Source: Climacium dendroides
Taxonomy: Eukaryota; Streptophyta; Bryopsida; Hypnales; Climaciaceae
Direction of reading: 5' to 3'
DNA: 64,000 nucleotides
Assembly: GCA_950106755.1 (NCBI GenBank)
Contig: OX467091.1
Span: 9,875,538-9,939,537 of the forward strand
Below, piece by piece: positions 45,840-57,680 of the stretch (positions within the stretch are counted from its first letter, which is position 1; each line of letters begins with the position of its first letter). The notes under the pieces were generated by a model, which searched no databases, was not told the DNA's origin, and saw only the letters and a list, made by a program, of their open reading frames with translations. The position numbers and the translations under genes were made by a program.

Positions 45840-46165
45840 TTGAAGACATGACAAACATTATGTTGAGTATACTAGATTTTGAAATTCAAAATTTTTAGTG
45901 CAAAAACTTACTACAATGGTCAAAGGTATTGGAAATTAATGGATACAACAAAGGGGGGAATTCCCTTCAAATACTAATATCTTTCAATTCATGTGGTCAA
46001 ATGTCATGAAATTTTTATCACTTCTTTTTCTACAAGTCTACTATAAGATCCTACAGTTAGATTTTCAAGAAAAACATTTTGTTGAAAATTTCAATGAACG
46101 CAACAATAGGGGTAGTTTTGAGTGGGGTTTTTTTTTACCTAAAAATGGCCATGGGCCTTTAGGGT
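45840..46165. mobile_element. TTAA-family end fragment H4
   Basis: The sequence up to CTTTAGGG and TTAA (46166-46169) aligns, inverted, with the left third of H1 (AATACTAATATCTTTCAATTCATG, TATAAGATCCTACAGTTAGATTTTC). The other end is not found. Confidence 0.5.
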
Positions 46166-46729
46166 TTAAATACCATTTTAATGCAGTATAGCTTTCATGA
46201 TTTCACCCTATATTTAGCAAGAAGTGGCAACTAGTTCAAAGTTAGCCAATGGAATTGGGAGAAAAAATTACAATTTGAAGACATTGGCAAAAAAATGATG
46301 AAAAAATCAATAAAAATATTTCTATTATGAGTTTCTATTATGAGTTTTAAAATAGAAAAAATAATTGGCCCCCATTTTTGAAAAAACTAATTCAATTTGG
46401 GAATTGAGAGAAAATAATTGATAAAACTCAAAAGACTTCCCAAACATTGTTTTACCCTCTTGTGTCCCCCCAAACAAAACAAAAACAAACTCAATATATT
46501 TTTTTTATGGAAGTTTGTAGATTTTATATTTGTAATGAAATTTCATTTCATTGTATTTTCATCTAGGTCTTCTCTATTTCTTCTCTTTGTCCAACCTTTG
46601 GCTTGGCTACTATGTTTTCAATGGATTTTCATTTGTTTAAAAAATAAATAATAATAAAATCTGTTTTATTTGGCCAAGGAGGAGTGCTTCATGTATTGCC
46701 CCATGTTTTTTCCTACAAAAAACAATGAA

Positions 46730-46875
46730 ATTTTTTATTTGTCGCATGTGATAAAATTTGCAAATTTTGAATTCACATTTGCAATCAAAGGTCTCAAATT
46801 AGTTAGATGTTGTCAAGAAATACAACATTTAAGCGGCACAAAATAAGGGGCAATTTTTGCATTTACCCTTTGATG
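46730..46875. repeat. repeat family M, inverted fragment
   Basis: GCAAATTTTGAATTCACATTTGCAATCAAAGG is the inverse of 34380-34410; CAAAATAAGGGGCAATTTTTGCATTTACCC parallels 34315-34330 inverted. Confidence 0.5.
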
Positions 46876-47509
46876 GGGCAATATTGTACAATCAAGTCCA
46901 ACTGATTTATGAATTTTTTCTGTCCATTTTCACTAGAAAGTTCAACAACTTTTGAAAGCTCTAGTGTGCTAAAAAATGAATCAATTTTGAAACCGCAAAT
47001 TGCATTGGAATTGCAATGAAGTGCACTTCAACTTCATAACAAGTGAAAAAGGAATCATTTAAAATTAAAAAAACAATTTGGATTCCTTTTATACACTATA
47101 AGTAGGCTCCCACCTGATCTTATGGTGGCGTTAATCAATTGTAAATCATTGTGCTATTCCACCTGAGTGCTCAGTTATCTACTGAGCCTACATGGCAATC
47201 AACGTGGCATGGACTTAAGAGCCCTCTTAAGGCCATTAATCACTTCTATATCATTGGTCCACTATAGCAAAAATAGTCCATAGTAGAAATTTTGAAGTCT
47301 TCTGAAAATAAAGATTTGAACATAAAATAGTTGCTCTTATCAACGTGCTTATTTGATAGCCCATTATGTATGATCATTGATTGCACAAGGCCAAAATTAG
47401 TGGGACTTGAGTTGGAAAAATCAAAAATTTTGAAATTTTTCAACAACCCTCTTGTTTAAATTTGGAAATTTATATTGATATGAGTGTCTAAGGATGTACA
47501 AGCAATGTC

Positions 47510-47800
47510 TTTATACAAGTGGGATGATGGAAGGTAAAACAACTCATGTGGGATATTTAAATTAGATTTAGTAGAAGCTCAACCACTCATACCTAATTAA
47601 GTCGAACGCAAGGAATTGTGTTCGATGTAGAACTTCAAACCTCATGTAGGCATAATAGAATAACTTTTTTCAAAAAACTTTCAACTAAAAAAAGTTGTTA
47701 AATCAAGCTAACTTTCATCTCAAAAAATCTGTTTGAAATTTAGAGCCTCAAATCAAAGTTAGGGTCAAAATTCGAAGAGGGGTTGTGTTACAATTGCAAT
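47510..47800. mobile_element. family B fragment B4 (inverted)
   Basis: The inverse of the B tail (ATACAAGTGGGATGATGGAAGGTAAAACAA) followed by an arm (CATAATAGAATAACTTTTTTCAAAAAACTTTCAACT, in pieces). It ends near the start of an anonymous stretch. Confidence 0.6.
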
Positions 47801-48269
47801 TCGATTCATCATTTCATCCACAAAGTGCACTTATCTGGAATCTTTAATTCTAAAAAGAAGAGACTCATCACCAAGGTATTTTGTCAAAAATGATCTAATT
47901 TATGAACCAATAGGTTTAATAATGCTATAAATTTTTCATTTTCACAAACATTTTAACCAACTATATTTATACAAATATTCTTCTTTGAAAAGTATTGATA
48001 TCTATATTTGTGGTAAAAATATTCATCTTTTATATAAAATTATAGCCTCGAGTAGTAGCAACGTATAGATGACACTAAATACATTTTTGGTGTAGCATGG
48101 TTCCAACATGAAAATGAAAATAGTGGTTCAAATAGATTGCAAAATCAATTTACGGTAAGCCTATGATAAGTTAATGGTACCCAATTCATTTATGATGTCC
48201 TAGATGTGAATGTTTTTCCATTTGTTTTCGCATTGTGGAATGCAACTAAAAGCTATTCCCCTATATGTG

Positions 48270-48531
48270 CTACTAACCCAAAACCATTAGTACTTTGTGA
48301 ACATCTTCAAAATCAATATGTGCCTATGTGGAAGAAACAATTTTACAACCTCTATAAAAAAAAAAAACTTTGACCTATCATTACTTTTGCATACAATATT
48401 CAAATATTGCATTCTTTGGTATGTGGAAAGTTCCTTTCACTTGCCAACAAGAAAATATGAAAATTTGCCTTGTTTAATAATAATAACTAGACAAAGTGGC
48501 AAAAAGTGGCAGTTTGAGGGGTACTACCTTA
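48270..48531. mobile_element. MITE family F, degraded copy F3
   Basis: Shares ATGTGGAAGAAACA, CCTTTCACTTGCCAACAAGAA and GGCAAAAAGTGGC with F1 and ends GGGTACTACCTTA. The left end is decayed. Confidence 0.65.
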
Positions 48532-48895
48532 ATCCTTTCAATGTTTGAGGTAACAAATTCTCTTGTCAACAATACTTTGAAGTTAAATGAAACCTAAGCA
48601 AATTATTGTTTTCAATATTTTCTATTTTTGAATTTTTTTGAATTTTAGTTTTAGCATGAAAAAGCTAATTATGGAAATGAATGATTATGAATTTTCTAAA
48701 GATTTTGTGCAAGAGTGTCCATTGCAAATCTTGATTTTTTAGTATTGAGGGCTCTTAAATACACTAGATCTTAAAGAAAAAATCACATCAAAAATTCATT
48801 TACAAATTAAAAAAATAGTTTTTGAAAAGCCATAAATTGGTTGGGGTTATGCATGCTCTACCCTTTAATCTTGAATTTTATGGTTTGAATTTTAA

Positions 48896-49819
48896 CCCCT
48901 AAAGCCCCGAGGGTGTTTTTTTTTGTCAAAAACCACTTAGAACTATCACTTCTGTTGCATTCACCTAAGAAAACCAAAAAAATATGTTTTTTCAAAATCC
49001 AACCGTAAGATCTTGTACTTAACTTGTTTGAAAACACATGGGGAAAATTTCATCAAATTTGACCCCATGGATGCAAGATATTTGCATCCAAAGTGAAGAA
49101 AACAAGTTTCATTGCAACTTGCTTGACTAGATTTTTTGGCTTTGAATCTTTTTAACTAAAAATTTTTGCACTATTAATTTTGATTTTCTAAGTTTTTATG
49201 TTGGATAGTTGAGTTGATAATCTAAAGAAAAAAATTCAATAAAAAAACACTTAATTTTCACTCATTAAAAAATTATTAAGTAGAAGTAGGTTAAAGATTG
49301 AAGAAAAAACTAAATCATTAATAGCTTTAAGATGAAATTGACATACCATAATCCCAATGGCGAGATTGTTCTAGAAAACAAACCTAGCTTTCTTTAAAAA
49401 TTGCTTTTAGAAAATTGTAAAAATTGCATTCATAGATGAATCCTATAAGTTATGTTTTCAAGAAGATTCTTAGATTGCTCGAAAAACTAAGATTGTCCAT
49501 AACTTTCTTATAACTAGTCCAAATGGAATGAATCAAAGCCTCAAATGTAGACAAAATATAAGACTTTTGAAAAAAATATTTAAATATATATATTGATTCT
49601 ATCTGATTTTTTTGTGTTGCCCATTGACTTTTGTTTTTGGCTTATTGTGCCATAACTTTTTCTCCCAAGCACCGATTGAAACAAAATTTATATATTTACA
49701 AAGCTCTCGGCAAATTCCACAACCTCAAAAAAACTCAAAAACATTCACTACAAATTGAGACAATCGGAACCTACATGAACCCAAATTGTCCCTCGAGGGG
49801 ACAAACGGTTCTTTAGGGG
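48896..49819. mobile_element. TTAA-family H, full copy H1
   Basis: 924 bp between TTAA at 48892-48895 and TTAA at 49820-49823. The ends CCCCTAAAG and CTTTAGGGG are perfect 9-bp inverses. The interior is only distantly like family A inverted (AGATCTTGTACTTAACTTG, TGCAAGATATTTGCA) and is shared with H2, H3 and H4. Confidence 0.8.
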
Positions 49820-49934
49820 TTAAAAATTTATCAAAATGTTGGCTTTTAGTTCAATTTAGAGCAAGTTTCAAGAAACTCAAAAATGACCTTGGGTATTTAG
49901 GGGTTAATATGCAATTAAACTTTAGGACTTAATA

Positions 49935-50225
49935 TGCAATTAAACCCCTCTTTGAATTTTGTCCCAAACTTTTGATTGAAGGTTTGAAATCTCAAATGAA
50001 TTTTTAAAGATGAAAGTTAGTTTGATTTACCAACTTTTCTTAATTCAAAGTTTCTTGAAAAAAATTATTCTACTATGCTTACATGAGGTTTGAAGTTCTA
50101 TATTGCACACAATTCCTGCATTCTGACAATGAGTGGTCAAGCTCTCATCTTCAATTTGTCCCATATCCTTTGAAGATTCATGACACACAATGAATTTCAT
50201 TATAAAAACAATCTCTCCACCCATT
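49935..50225. mobile_element. family B fragment B5
   Basis: CCCCTCTTTGAATTTTGTCCC through GACAATGAGTGGTCAAGCTCTCATCTTCAA and GAAGATTCATGA, as in B2. Confidence 0.6.
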
Positions 50226-52140
50226 TTTCATGCACAGGTGTTGATATTGAATTGTAGTGAAATCTTTTCCAATACTTGGATTTTCTTCACCTTAGATTTT
50301 GGAAGGTGACTTGTTAATTTTCAAAATCATTCATGATTTAAAATTTGCATTATTATAGGCCATCGGATCAAAATCGATAATTGGATGTGTGTACCCTCAC
50401 AACGGTTGAATAAAGTACCAAGCATGTGGGAACTGCACCTCATTAAGAAACAATCACTGAAAAAGAATTCCAAATCTGAACTGCCGTACAAAGAAATTAT
50501 TTCCTTTTTATGCCGAAGTTTTATCTTCAAGCACATGGTGTTTGCAAACGCCAGGTGGGAATCGACCTTTATCTACCATTTCATAGAGAACCTTTGGAGG
50601 ATAGTCAAAGACTTTTTTTTGCATTTGGGTGAAGTACAAGCAAGAAAACATACAAGCAATCCAAGTGGTATGGGAATAAGCATCTCTAAAGCAACTGTGA
50701 AGCTTCATTTCTTGTACAAGTTGTAATTTTCAGAAATGTTGGCAACACTCCATAGTACATAGTGTATAGAAAGCATCAAAACTCTTTGTATGATTTTCAA
50801 TTGCATGTGTGTGTTTGTAATGTAATGATGATAAAGTCAGTAGGCTTCAATGCGGTTCCATTGCAATTGGAAATTGGAAATTCCGTTTCATTTTCGAGCG
50901 CGCGCACACGGCCTCCCAAAATTCTCCTAATCTGAAGAGGATCCAAAAATTTGTAATTCAGCGGGAGCTGACTGTACATGAGTGGCTCCCTGGCCGCTTC
51001 AATTGTGTAAAAAAAAAATTTAATTAAATAAAGAGCCTGTCAGAGGTATTCATGGGGTGCATTCCTGCACAGCGACACGTGGCGCACAGCCGTGCAACGG
51101 TGATCGGAGTTGACTTTCTAAAGATGCCTTAAGCCCAGTCATCGGAGTTGACTTTCTAAAGGTGCCTTAACCTTTTTAAATCTTTAATGATCAAAATCAT
51201 AGAATGCTTCTTCTTTTTTAAATGCACTTTATTTTCAGCTTATATTAGTTTGCCCTGTGCCATTGGCACAGTAAAAAAAAAGGTGATTTTTTTAATTTTT
51301 TAACTCATAAAAACTTAAACATATAAATGTTGATTTGGAGTTATTTTGTAATTTCTACTTAAAAAAAGAAAAACATTTCAACAATTGCAAGGTGGATTTT
51401 GTAATGAGTTTGATAGCTCTTCATATGAATTTAAAGTTTTTTGGAAGTGCATTTTAGTGTGCTAACACAATTTGTGAGTTGTTCATGTTACCTCCCATCC
51501 CAAAAAACTTTTATATGCAAATTTGTGAAACAATGTGGGAAGGGACAACATACTAAACTAAAATGTGTACATTTCTCTTGTTATAATCTCACAACTCCTA
51601 TGCAATTTCATACACAAAATTGATATGCATACTAATAAGCAAGCTCTTTAAATATCTATAAGTCCATGCTCTTTTTTCATAGGAAAAACATCCTTGGAAA
51701 GGTTTAGGCACTTAGGGGGTAAGGATTGGTGTAAATTAAGAGCCTTGTCATATTGGGTCCGACTTTTTGTTACAAATAACTACAATAGTCCCACTAGATT
51801 GTTTTTTAATCTCTAACCACTCAACTATCCACTGGGGTAGATGACAAATATTGTGCAAAGTGCATTGTTTCCAAATAAAATCTATGGAAAAGCTTAATGT
51901 ATTTTATCAATGGAAAGAAAAAAATAATACTCTAAATTAATCAATGATATAAATAAGATGGAAAACATTCAATATTTTATTATAAAATTTCAAAAATAGC
52001 TTTAATATATTTTAGATTAAGCACGTGGAACATCGGCAATGCACCCAACAAATAAGCACAACAAATTAAAGAAGTTTTAAGCAATTGAAGAGGACTTAGA
52101 ATTTGTGATTGCTATCACTAAACACGTCTTCAAAAATAAA
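50226..52140. other. anonymous interval
   Basis: A 113-codon frame (50385-50726, +) overlaps a 66-codon frame on the other strand. I recognise no domain, and base composition is not distinct from the repeats nearby. GAGCGCGCGCACACG at 50895 is an isolated GC-rich spot. Confidence 0.35.
51103..51170. repeat. short direct repeat, 38-bp offset
   Basis: ATCGGAGTTGACTTTCTAAA followed by RGTGCCTTAA-like sequence appears at 51103 and again at 51141, in a locally GC-richer patch. Confidence 0.75.
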
Positions 52141-52143
52141 TAA

Positions 52144-53030
52144 CTCCTAAAGTTCCAAGACCATTTTTTCATCAAACACACCTCAAATTGCCATTTTCAA
52201 TGCAAACATAAAAACTTAAACATTTGGTTTTATTTTCCATATCCAGCCATAGGATCTTGCACTAAACTAGTATGAGAATGTATCAAAAAAAATTCACAAA
52301 CTTTAATCCTATTGATCACAAGATGTGAACATTTAAAGTAAAGAAAATGAGTTATTAGCTTCTAGTGTGACTAGACTAAAAGGCTTTGAATCCTCTCAAC
52401 TTAAAATTTTTATACTGTAGATTGTGAATTTACACTTTATTATGTTGAAGAATTGAATTGAAATTTTGGGTAAAAGAAATCAAAGTCCCACTCCTTTATT
52501 TTCATTCTTAAAAAATTTGTTAAGTCAAAGTAGACTTAAGATAGAAAGAAAACCAAATTGTTGATAGTTCCAAGAAGAAATTGAAACTCACTGATCATTA
52601 AAGTGAGATTGTTCTTAAAAGAAAAAATAAACCATGTGTACTTTTTCAAACAAATTGAATACATTATTTTTTGAAGAATTTGCTAAGATTGCCCTTAAAA
52701 CAAGAAGCTATGTAACTTTCACATCACTTATCCAAATGGAATGAACCAAATCTTTCTACATAGACAAGAATATAATCCATAAAAAATCATTTAAAAAAAT
52801 TGTGCCAAATTTTTATGGATTTTTTTGTTGCTTGTCTTAATATGTTTTGGGCTTGTAGAGCAATTTCTATTGTTGAACATTGATTGAAATTTTTTAAAAC
52901 TATCTTTATAAAAAGTTTATTAGTTTTCCTATCATGAAAAAAGTTTCAAAATAATTTGCCAAAAATTGAGATTATAGGTACTTGTCAAAACCTTAAAAAG
53001 TTTGAAAGGAGTCTATTGGGACTTTAGGGG
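52144..53030. mobile_element. TTAA-family H, decayed copy H2
   Basis: Ends CTCCTAAAG and CTTTAGGGG. The flanking 4-mers are ATAA on both sides, so they are mutated or not original. The interior matches H1 (GGATCTTGCACTAAACT, GGCTTTGAATC, CAAATGGAATGAACCAAA). Confidence 0.65.
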
Positions 53031-54639
53031 ATAAAATTGATACAATAATCCAAACTTAGACTTTAGATGGACAAAGTATGTCCAATAGAATACATGGTTA
53101 AAAGTAAAAAATTATAGAGAATGATGGTGAAGAAAAAAAAATGTGTAAATGGTACAAAAACAACTTTTTTTCTTAGCCATAATTTACTAAGGTCTCTTTA
53201 ATTTTTGTCTTAAATTTGTGGATTACAAATGCCTCTATGGATTAAAGTTTAAAGCATTCTTTTGTGTAAAAAAAAAACAAAATTGAGAAAACATTGTTGT
53301 GGATCATCCAAAACCTTAACTTCAAAGTGTTTTATCCCCCTCCTCCAAGGACTTGAATACATTTGGCCATGAAGTGTAGAAGATGTATTTTGATACAAAG
53401 TTGTATTTTTTTGATACAAAGTTGTACTTGAATGGAAAAGGAAGCTTGAAATCTTTTGAATTCTTTTTGAACTTATAAAGTGTGCATGTTTTTTATTATG
53501 TAGCACTCAAGATTTTTTTTGATAGTGAGATGCATTATCCAAAAACTATTTTACACTTAGGATAGGAAAAAATGGTGTTATTTGTCATATATAGTGACTT
53601 TAGTAGGCATTGATAATATACAGAAGATCCATGTCCAACGTCAATTTTTTTTTGTATACATTGATTTACAAGCAAAGAATATTGTCACAATAAAAATTTT
53701 GCACCACCCATTCCGTAGTATTCATAAAAGATGCTGATACAAGAAGGAACTACAAAACAAATCAAGTTTGTTTCTCATTGGTAGGAAGGGTTGTGCATAT
53801 AGTCACACGTGTAGCAATCACATGTGAGAATAGTGACCTTCATTACATGTGAAGTATTGTACGTTCTAAATGTATTGCATCCACTCCTTTTGATGTGACA
53901 TTCATTCTCCCCCAAAGTACCTAGACTACCCTTTGCATGTGCATACAATGAATAGATCTATTATATTGGTCCATACCCTAGTTTTTCCAAAGTTCCAGTT
54001 TCGTCTGCTTGTACTACACAAATCCTAAATACTAATGTACAACCACATAACAAGCTATAAAATACACATAGATCAATCCTCTTTGGAGTTTTTTTTTTTT
54101 TCCTTCAAAAAAATTGGACAATTTGCATCATCACTTCACATAGATATTCCTAGAATGAATAGAATTCCAATACGTCATCTTTCAATGTTTCCAAGCTTTT
54201 CAAGGGCGTGCTCGGCATTGTTTTTTTTAGAGTTTTTTTTTTCTCTCCTCCCTCTCGAACAGTGAATCGTTGGTGTGGATTCAATCAGATTGGGATTGGG
54301 ATTCTTCATTTCATTGAAAAGAAAGGAAAAAAAAAAGGAGTGTTTAGAATCAGAATTGGGATTCTCAAAGCTCCGTCAAGTTAGGTTTCCAGTGCACGTG
54401 TGGGGGGCGTCACGTGCATGTCCATCTGATTGGTCCCTTTGGCTCGACACAACTTAGTTCGAGATAAGGTCGGAAGCTTCTCTTCTTTTCTTCACTTCGG
54501 TTGCTTTGACTGCTTCGGCATCAAATTATTTTTTATAACAAACAACACTTCCCATGCTGCTGGGATTTGATTAAATTTGCATATTTTTTGTTCAATTTTT
54601 GTTGTTGTTGGGTGACGGAGGAAGCACCAGTTGTCCACC
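53031..54639. other. anonymous interval
   Basis: No gene recognised. TTGATACAAAGTTGTA is repeated in tandem at about 53390-53425. Confidence 0.4.
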
Positions 54640-54850
54640 ATAGCCAACCTGACCTGCAGGGATGCACTAGTTCCAATCTTAGGCTGGAACTCAAAGGCTT
54701 GGAATGTTTTTTTATTTTGTCCTCTTCGAGGTTGGGACTAATGTGGTCATGACACACGTCCAAAAGTAGTGAGCGAGAAAGTAGGAAGCAAAGTGGGCAG
54801 GAAAGGGACTTATTAGTTCTCGAGTGATCGGAATCGGAAGACTCTAGACA
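54640..54850. repeat. repeat L, copy 2
   Basis: Counterpart of 28270-28445. It lies in a slightly GC-richer stretch (54150-54900) that otherwise shows no recognisable gene. Confidence 0.6.
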
Positions 54851-55093
54851 TTGGCTTAGGGGTCAAGTGCATGTTGGGGCTCCTCCGAATTGAGAGGAAT
54901 TTTGATTTCCTTGGAATGAAATTGCGAAAATTTTGCAATCCCCACATTTCCTATCTTCCTACGTGGGGAAAAAAAACCACCTTTTGTCATCTCATACTCC
55001 CCTCACCATCTAATCCAAAATTGCTTAAATGATCGACTACTACTAGTGCTTCTACTTTAGTGGCTATTGGCAGTGGGTGAGACATCTTGAAAT

Positions 55094-55323
55094 TAGAGGT
55101 GGGTGCATCCCAAACCGCCACTTTTGCTATTATGCCTACTACTAGACTAGTCATATTTTCGTAGTTTTATTAAAGGTAAGGGAAAGGAGGTTCCAAAGCA
55201 CCAAAGAACATGACATTTGGATACCATATGCAAAAGTTATTGAAGAACCAAAGTTCGAGGTACATAATTTATTTTGGAGATGTACATGGAGTGAAGATGG
55301 CGCATTTGAGGGGGCACACCTTA
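55094..55323. mobile_element. MITE family F, copy F4
   Basis: AGAGGTGGGTGCATCCCAAACCGCCACTTT.. to ..GGGGGCACACCTTA; the interior matches F2 (GGAGGTTCCAA.GCACCA, GATTTTGGAGATGTACAT-like words). It is immediately followed by F5. Confidence 0.65.
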
Positions 55324-55548
55324 TTAGACTAGTCAAATTTTCACATTTTCTTGTTGACAAGTGAAAGGAGGTTCCAACACACCAAAGGACACAACATTTG
55401 GATATTGTATGCAAAAGTTAGCAAGGAACAAAGTTTGGTTCTAAAATGGTTTATTTTGCATAGCAAAGTACATAATTGATTTTGGAGATGTACACAAAGT
55501 GAAGATGGTGGTTAAGTGCTAGTAGCATATTTGAAGGTACATACCTTA
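55324..55548. mobile_element. MITE family F, copy F5, tandem with F4
   Basis: Starts at TTAGACTAGTCAAATTTTCAC, inside the F body, and runs to GGTACATACCTTA. It lacks the GGTAGG...CCGCCACTT end, so F4-F5 is a head-to-tail array with one complete and one partial unit. Confidence 0.65.
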
Positions 55549-56779
55549 GGATTAGTCTCCAACAAAATGCAAAAAAATTAACCAAGTGAAAAAGATATAG
55601 GCTTCAAGGTGAGACTTCTTGTGTTTTTGCAATGACAAAGTCTTTGTATTTTGATGGAAAGAAAAGAAAAGAACTTCCAAAAAACTTTTAAAAAATATTT
55701 GGAATCTTATCAATCTATATATTATTTTATCTCCAAAACTTGACATCTACATTATCTTTTCTATTGGATTTATTTAGGATGCATTTATACTAAGAATGAA
55801 ATATAAAACTTATAAGGTTAAATTTTCAAATTCAATGGAACGTTCAAGAGTACAAAGAAAATTGAAGAAAACTTATTGGAGATGGAAACGTATCATGTTG
55901 GACAAAATAAGATACCTTGATGTATAATACAAACTATTCTAGAAGTTCGAGCTAGCTGTGAATGATATGATACCACTAGTTTTTAATAATACAACAAGAA
56001 TTTGAGTGAAATGAGTTCTATTTAGAAAAATAACAATTAACTTCATAAGAATATGTTGCTTCTTAATCATTATTTAAGTTTTTTACAAAAGTGTGGTAAT
56101 GAGAAAATGAAATGAACATGTTGTAAACTTAGAATTTTTATACAGATTGTTGTCAATAGTAGGAATCAAGCCTAAATGGTAGAGTTGATTTAAAAAAAGA
56201 TAGTTGTGTTTTCTAAAAAAATTCTATTTTCAGGAAAGAGTCAACCATGAAGCATATCTACATTTATATCAAAGTATCAACTAGGCAAGCAAGATTTTGA
56301 CACTTCTCTTTCTATTGATGCCTCTTTCCTTAACCTCCTCTAATTTTTTCTATATTTCTTATGATTGATACTCTTACAATGTCAAAACTCCCACATTACT
56401 TTATTCATCATTAGATGTTTTTTCAGCTACATAATAGGGGTGTTTCAGGCTTGCTCTCTATATTGGGAACCAATCATTGTTGGCCATAATTTATTTTAAA
56501 AATAAAATTAATTAATTAATTAAAAATTAAAAATATTTTTGAATTTAAAAATATATATTCTAAAAAAGATCATTATTATTTGACGAGGCAATCGCTTTGC
56601 CATGTCAAATTACTATTGCAACAAAGTTCCCTACAATCCACAAACTTGTGGGAACTTGTGGCCCCATAGACCACCTAAATGTCATCTAATGCCTTGAGCA
56701 ATACAAAAATAAATCAACATTTGAAAGCTACAAACAAATTCTATTCATGATGCCCACTATTGATAGTTGGTCCTAGCAC
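55549..56779. other. anonymous AT-rich interval
   Basis: Nothing recognised. Confidence 0.4.
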
Positions 56780-57215
56780 GCCAAGGTTTATCACCTATTT
56801 TAAACAATATTAAGCATCTTAGTATATGCCCAATTGTGCAATGGTGGTAATTAAGGAAGAATAGATTACAATCCGACTTAATTCCAATATGGTATATTTT
56901 GTGTTCACTAGGGGAATTGAGGAAATAAAACTCTCCTATGTGCCGTGTTAATTATATATTTTGTACCGTGTTAATTATATATTTTTCACCTTCACTAGCT
57001 AACTGAGGGTTATTGATTGCACATATGAATTTTGAATTTGCAAAATTTATCATGTATGGAAAATAAAAAATTATTGTATTTTTTCCAAAGGTAAATTCAC
57101 TCAACTAGGCCGATGGGTTTAGCAACTTATATCATAGTCCCCTTATTCATTCATGAAAATAGGTCACGCTATATTGCGCAAATGGGGCCATTGTCGGAAA
57201 TAAGTAATATACCTT
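56780..57215. repeat. repeat family M, diverged copy M2
   Basis: Contains AACAATATTAAGCATCTTAGTATATGCCCAATTG.GCAA (compare 34537-34575), then the CATATGAATTTTGAATTTGCAAA segment, then TCATTCATGAAAATAGGTCA. Confidence 0.55.
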
Positions 57216-57225
57216 AATGATTTAT

Positions 57226-57258
57226 TTCCTCTGTCTCAAAATAATTTTGGGATTTTTT
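57226..57258. mobile_element. solo Stowaway-like left end
   Basis: TTTCCTCTGTCTCAAAATAA after a TA resembles the Stowaway terminus. A plausible opposite end, GGACAAAGGGAGTA, lies 2.5 kb away near 59699-59712 and is too different to be paired with confidence. Confidence 0.35.
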
Positions 57259-57680
57259 AGAAATGGTTAGATTGGTGCTTGAGTAGTTACTATTTTCAAA
57301 AGATCACATAATTATTATATCTTCTACTAAACCCTAGCAAGTGTGAAAGAATGGAAGTCAACAATGAAGAGGCACGTGTTGAAAATAGGTGGCAAAATTG
57401 ACAAATTTATACCCATTCTCAAATTGTGCTCAAGTGGTAATAATTTTAATTATTCTCTAAGGAATGTTGATGCAATAATGTCCATTGACATTCTGTATAT
57501 TCAATTCCAACATTGTCCTATGATTTAAGTTTAGGAAATTCTCAACACAATAGATTTGTTTGTAGCAATTTCTATATAGACGTGGGTTGAATTCTTTGCC
57601 TTTGGTTGATTAGAGCTTGTGTTTCGATTCCCTCCACAAGGATCAAATTGCTAAGGTAGAATTGCTCATTACCATACATA

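Noticed and set aside
47105..47230. tRNA-like stretch GGCTCAGTAGATAACTGAGC on the minus strand
   Set aside because: Resembles an A box only; no B box at the right distance and no cloverleaf could be built by eye.
50385..50726. 113-codon frame
   Set aside because: Overlapped by an antisense frame, no domain, no exon-like context.
57560..57660. B-box-like GTTTCGATTCC left of the Tc1 element
   Set aside because: The upstream A box is weak and no tRNA or SINE structure can be assembled.
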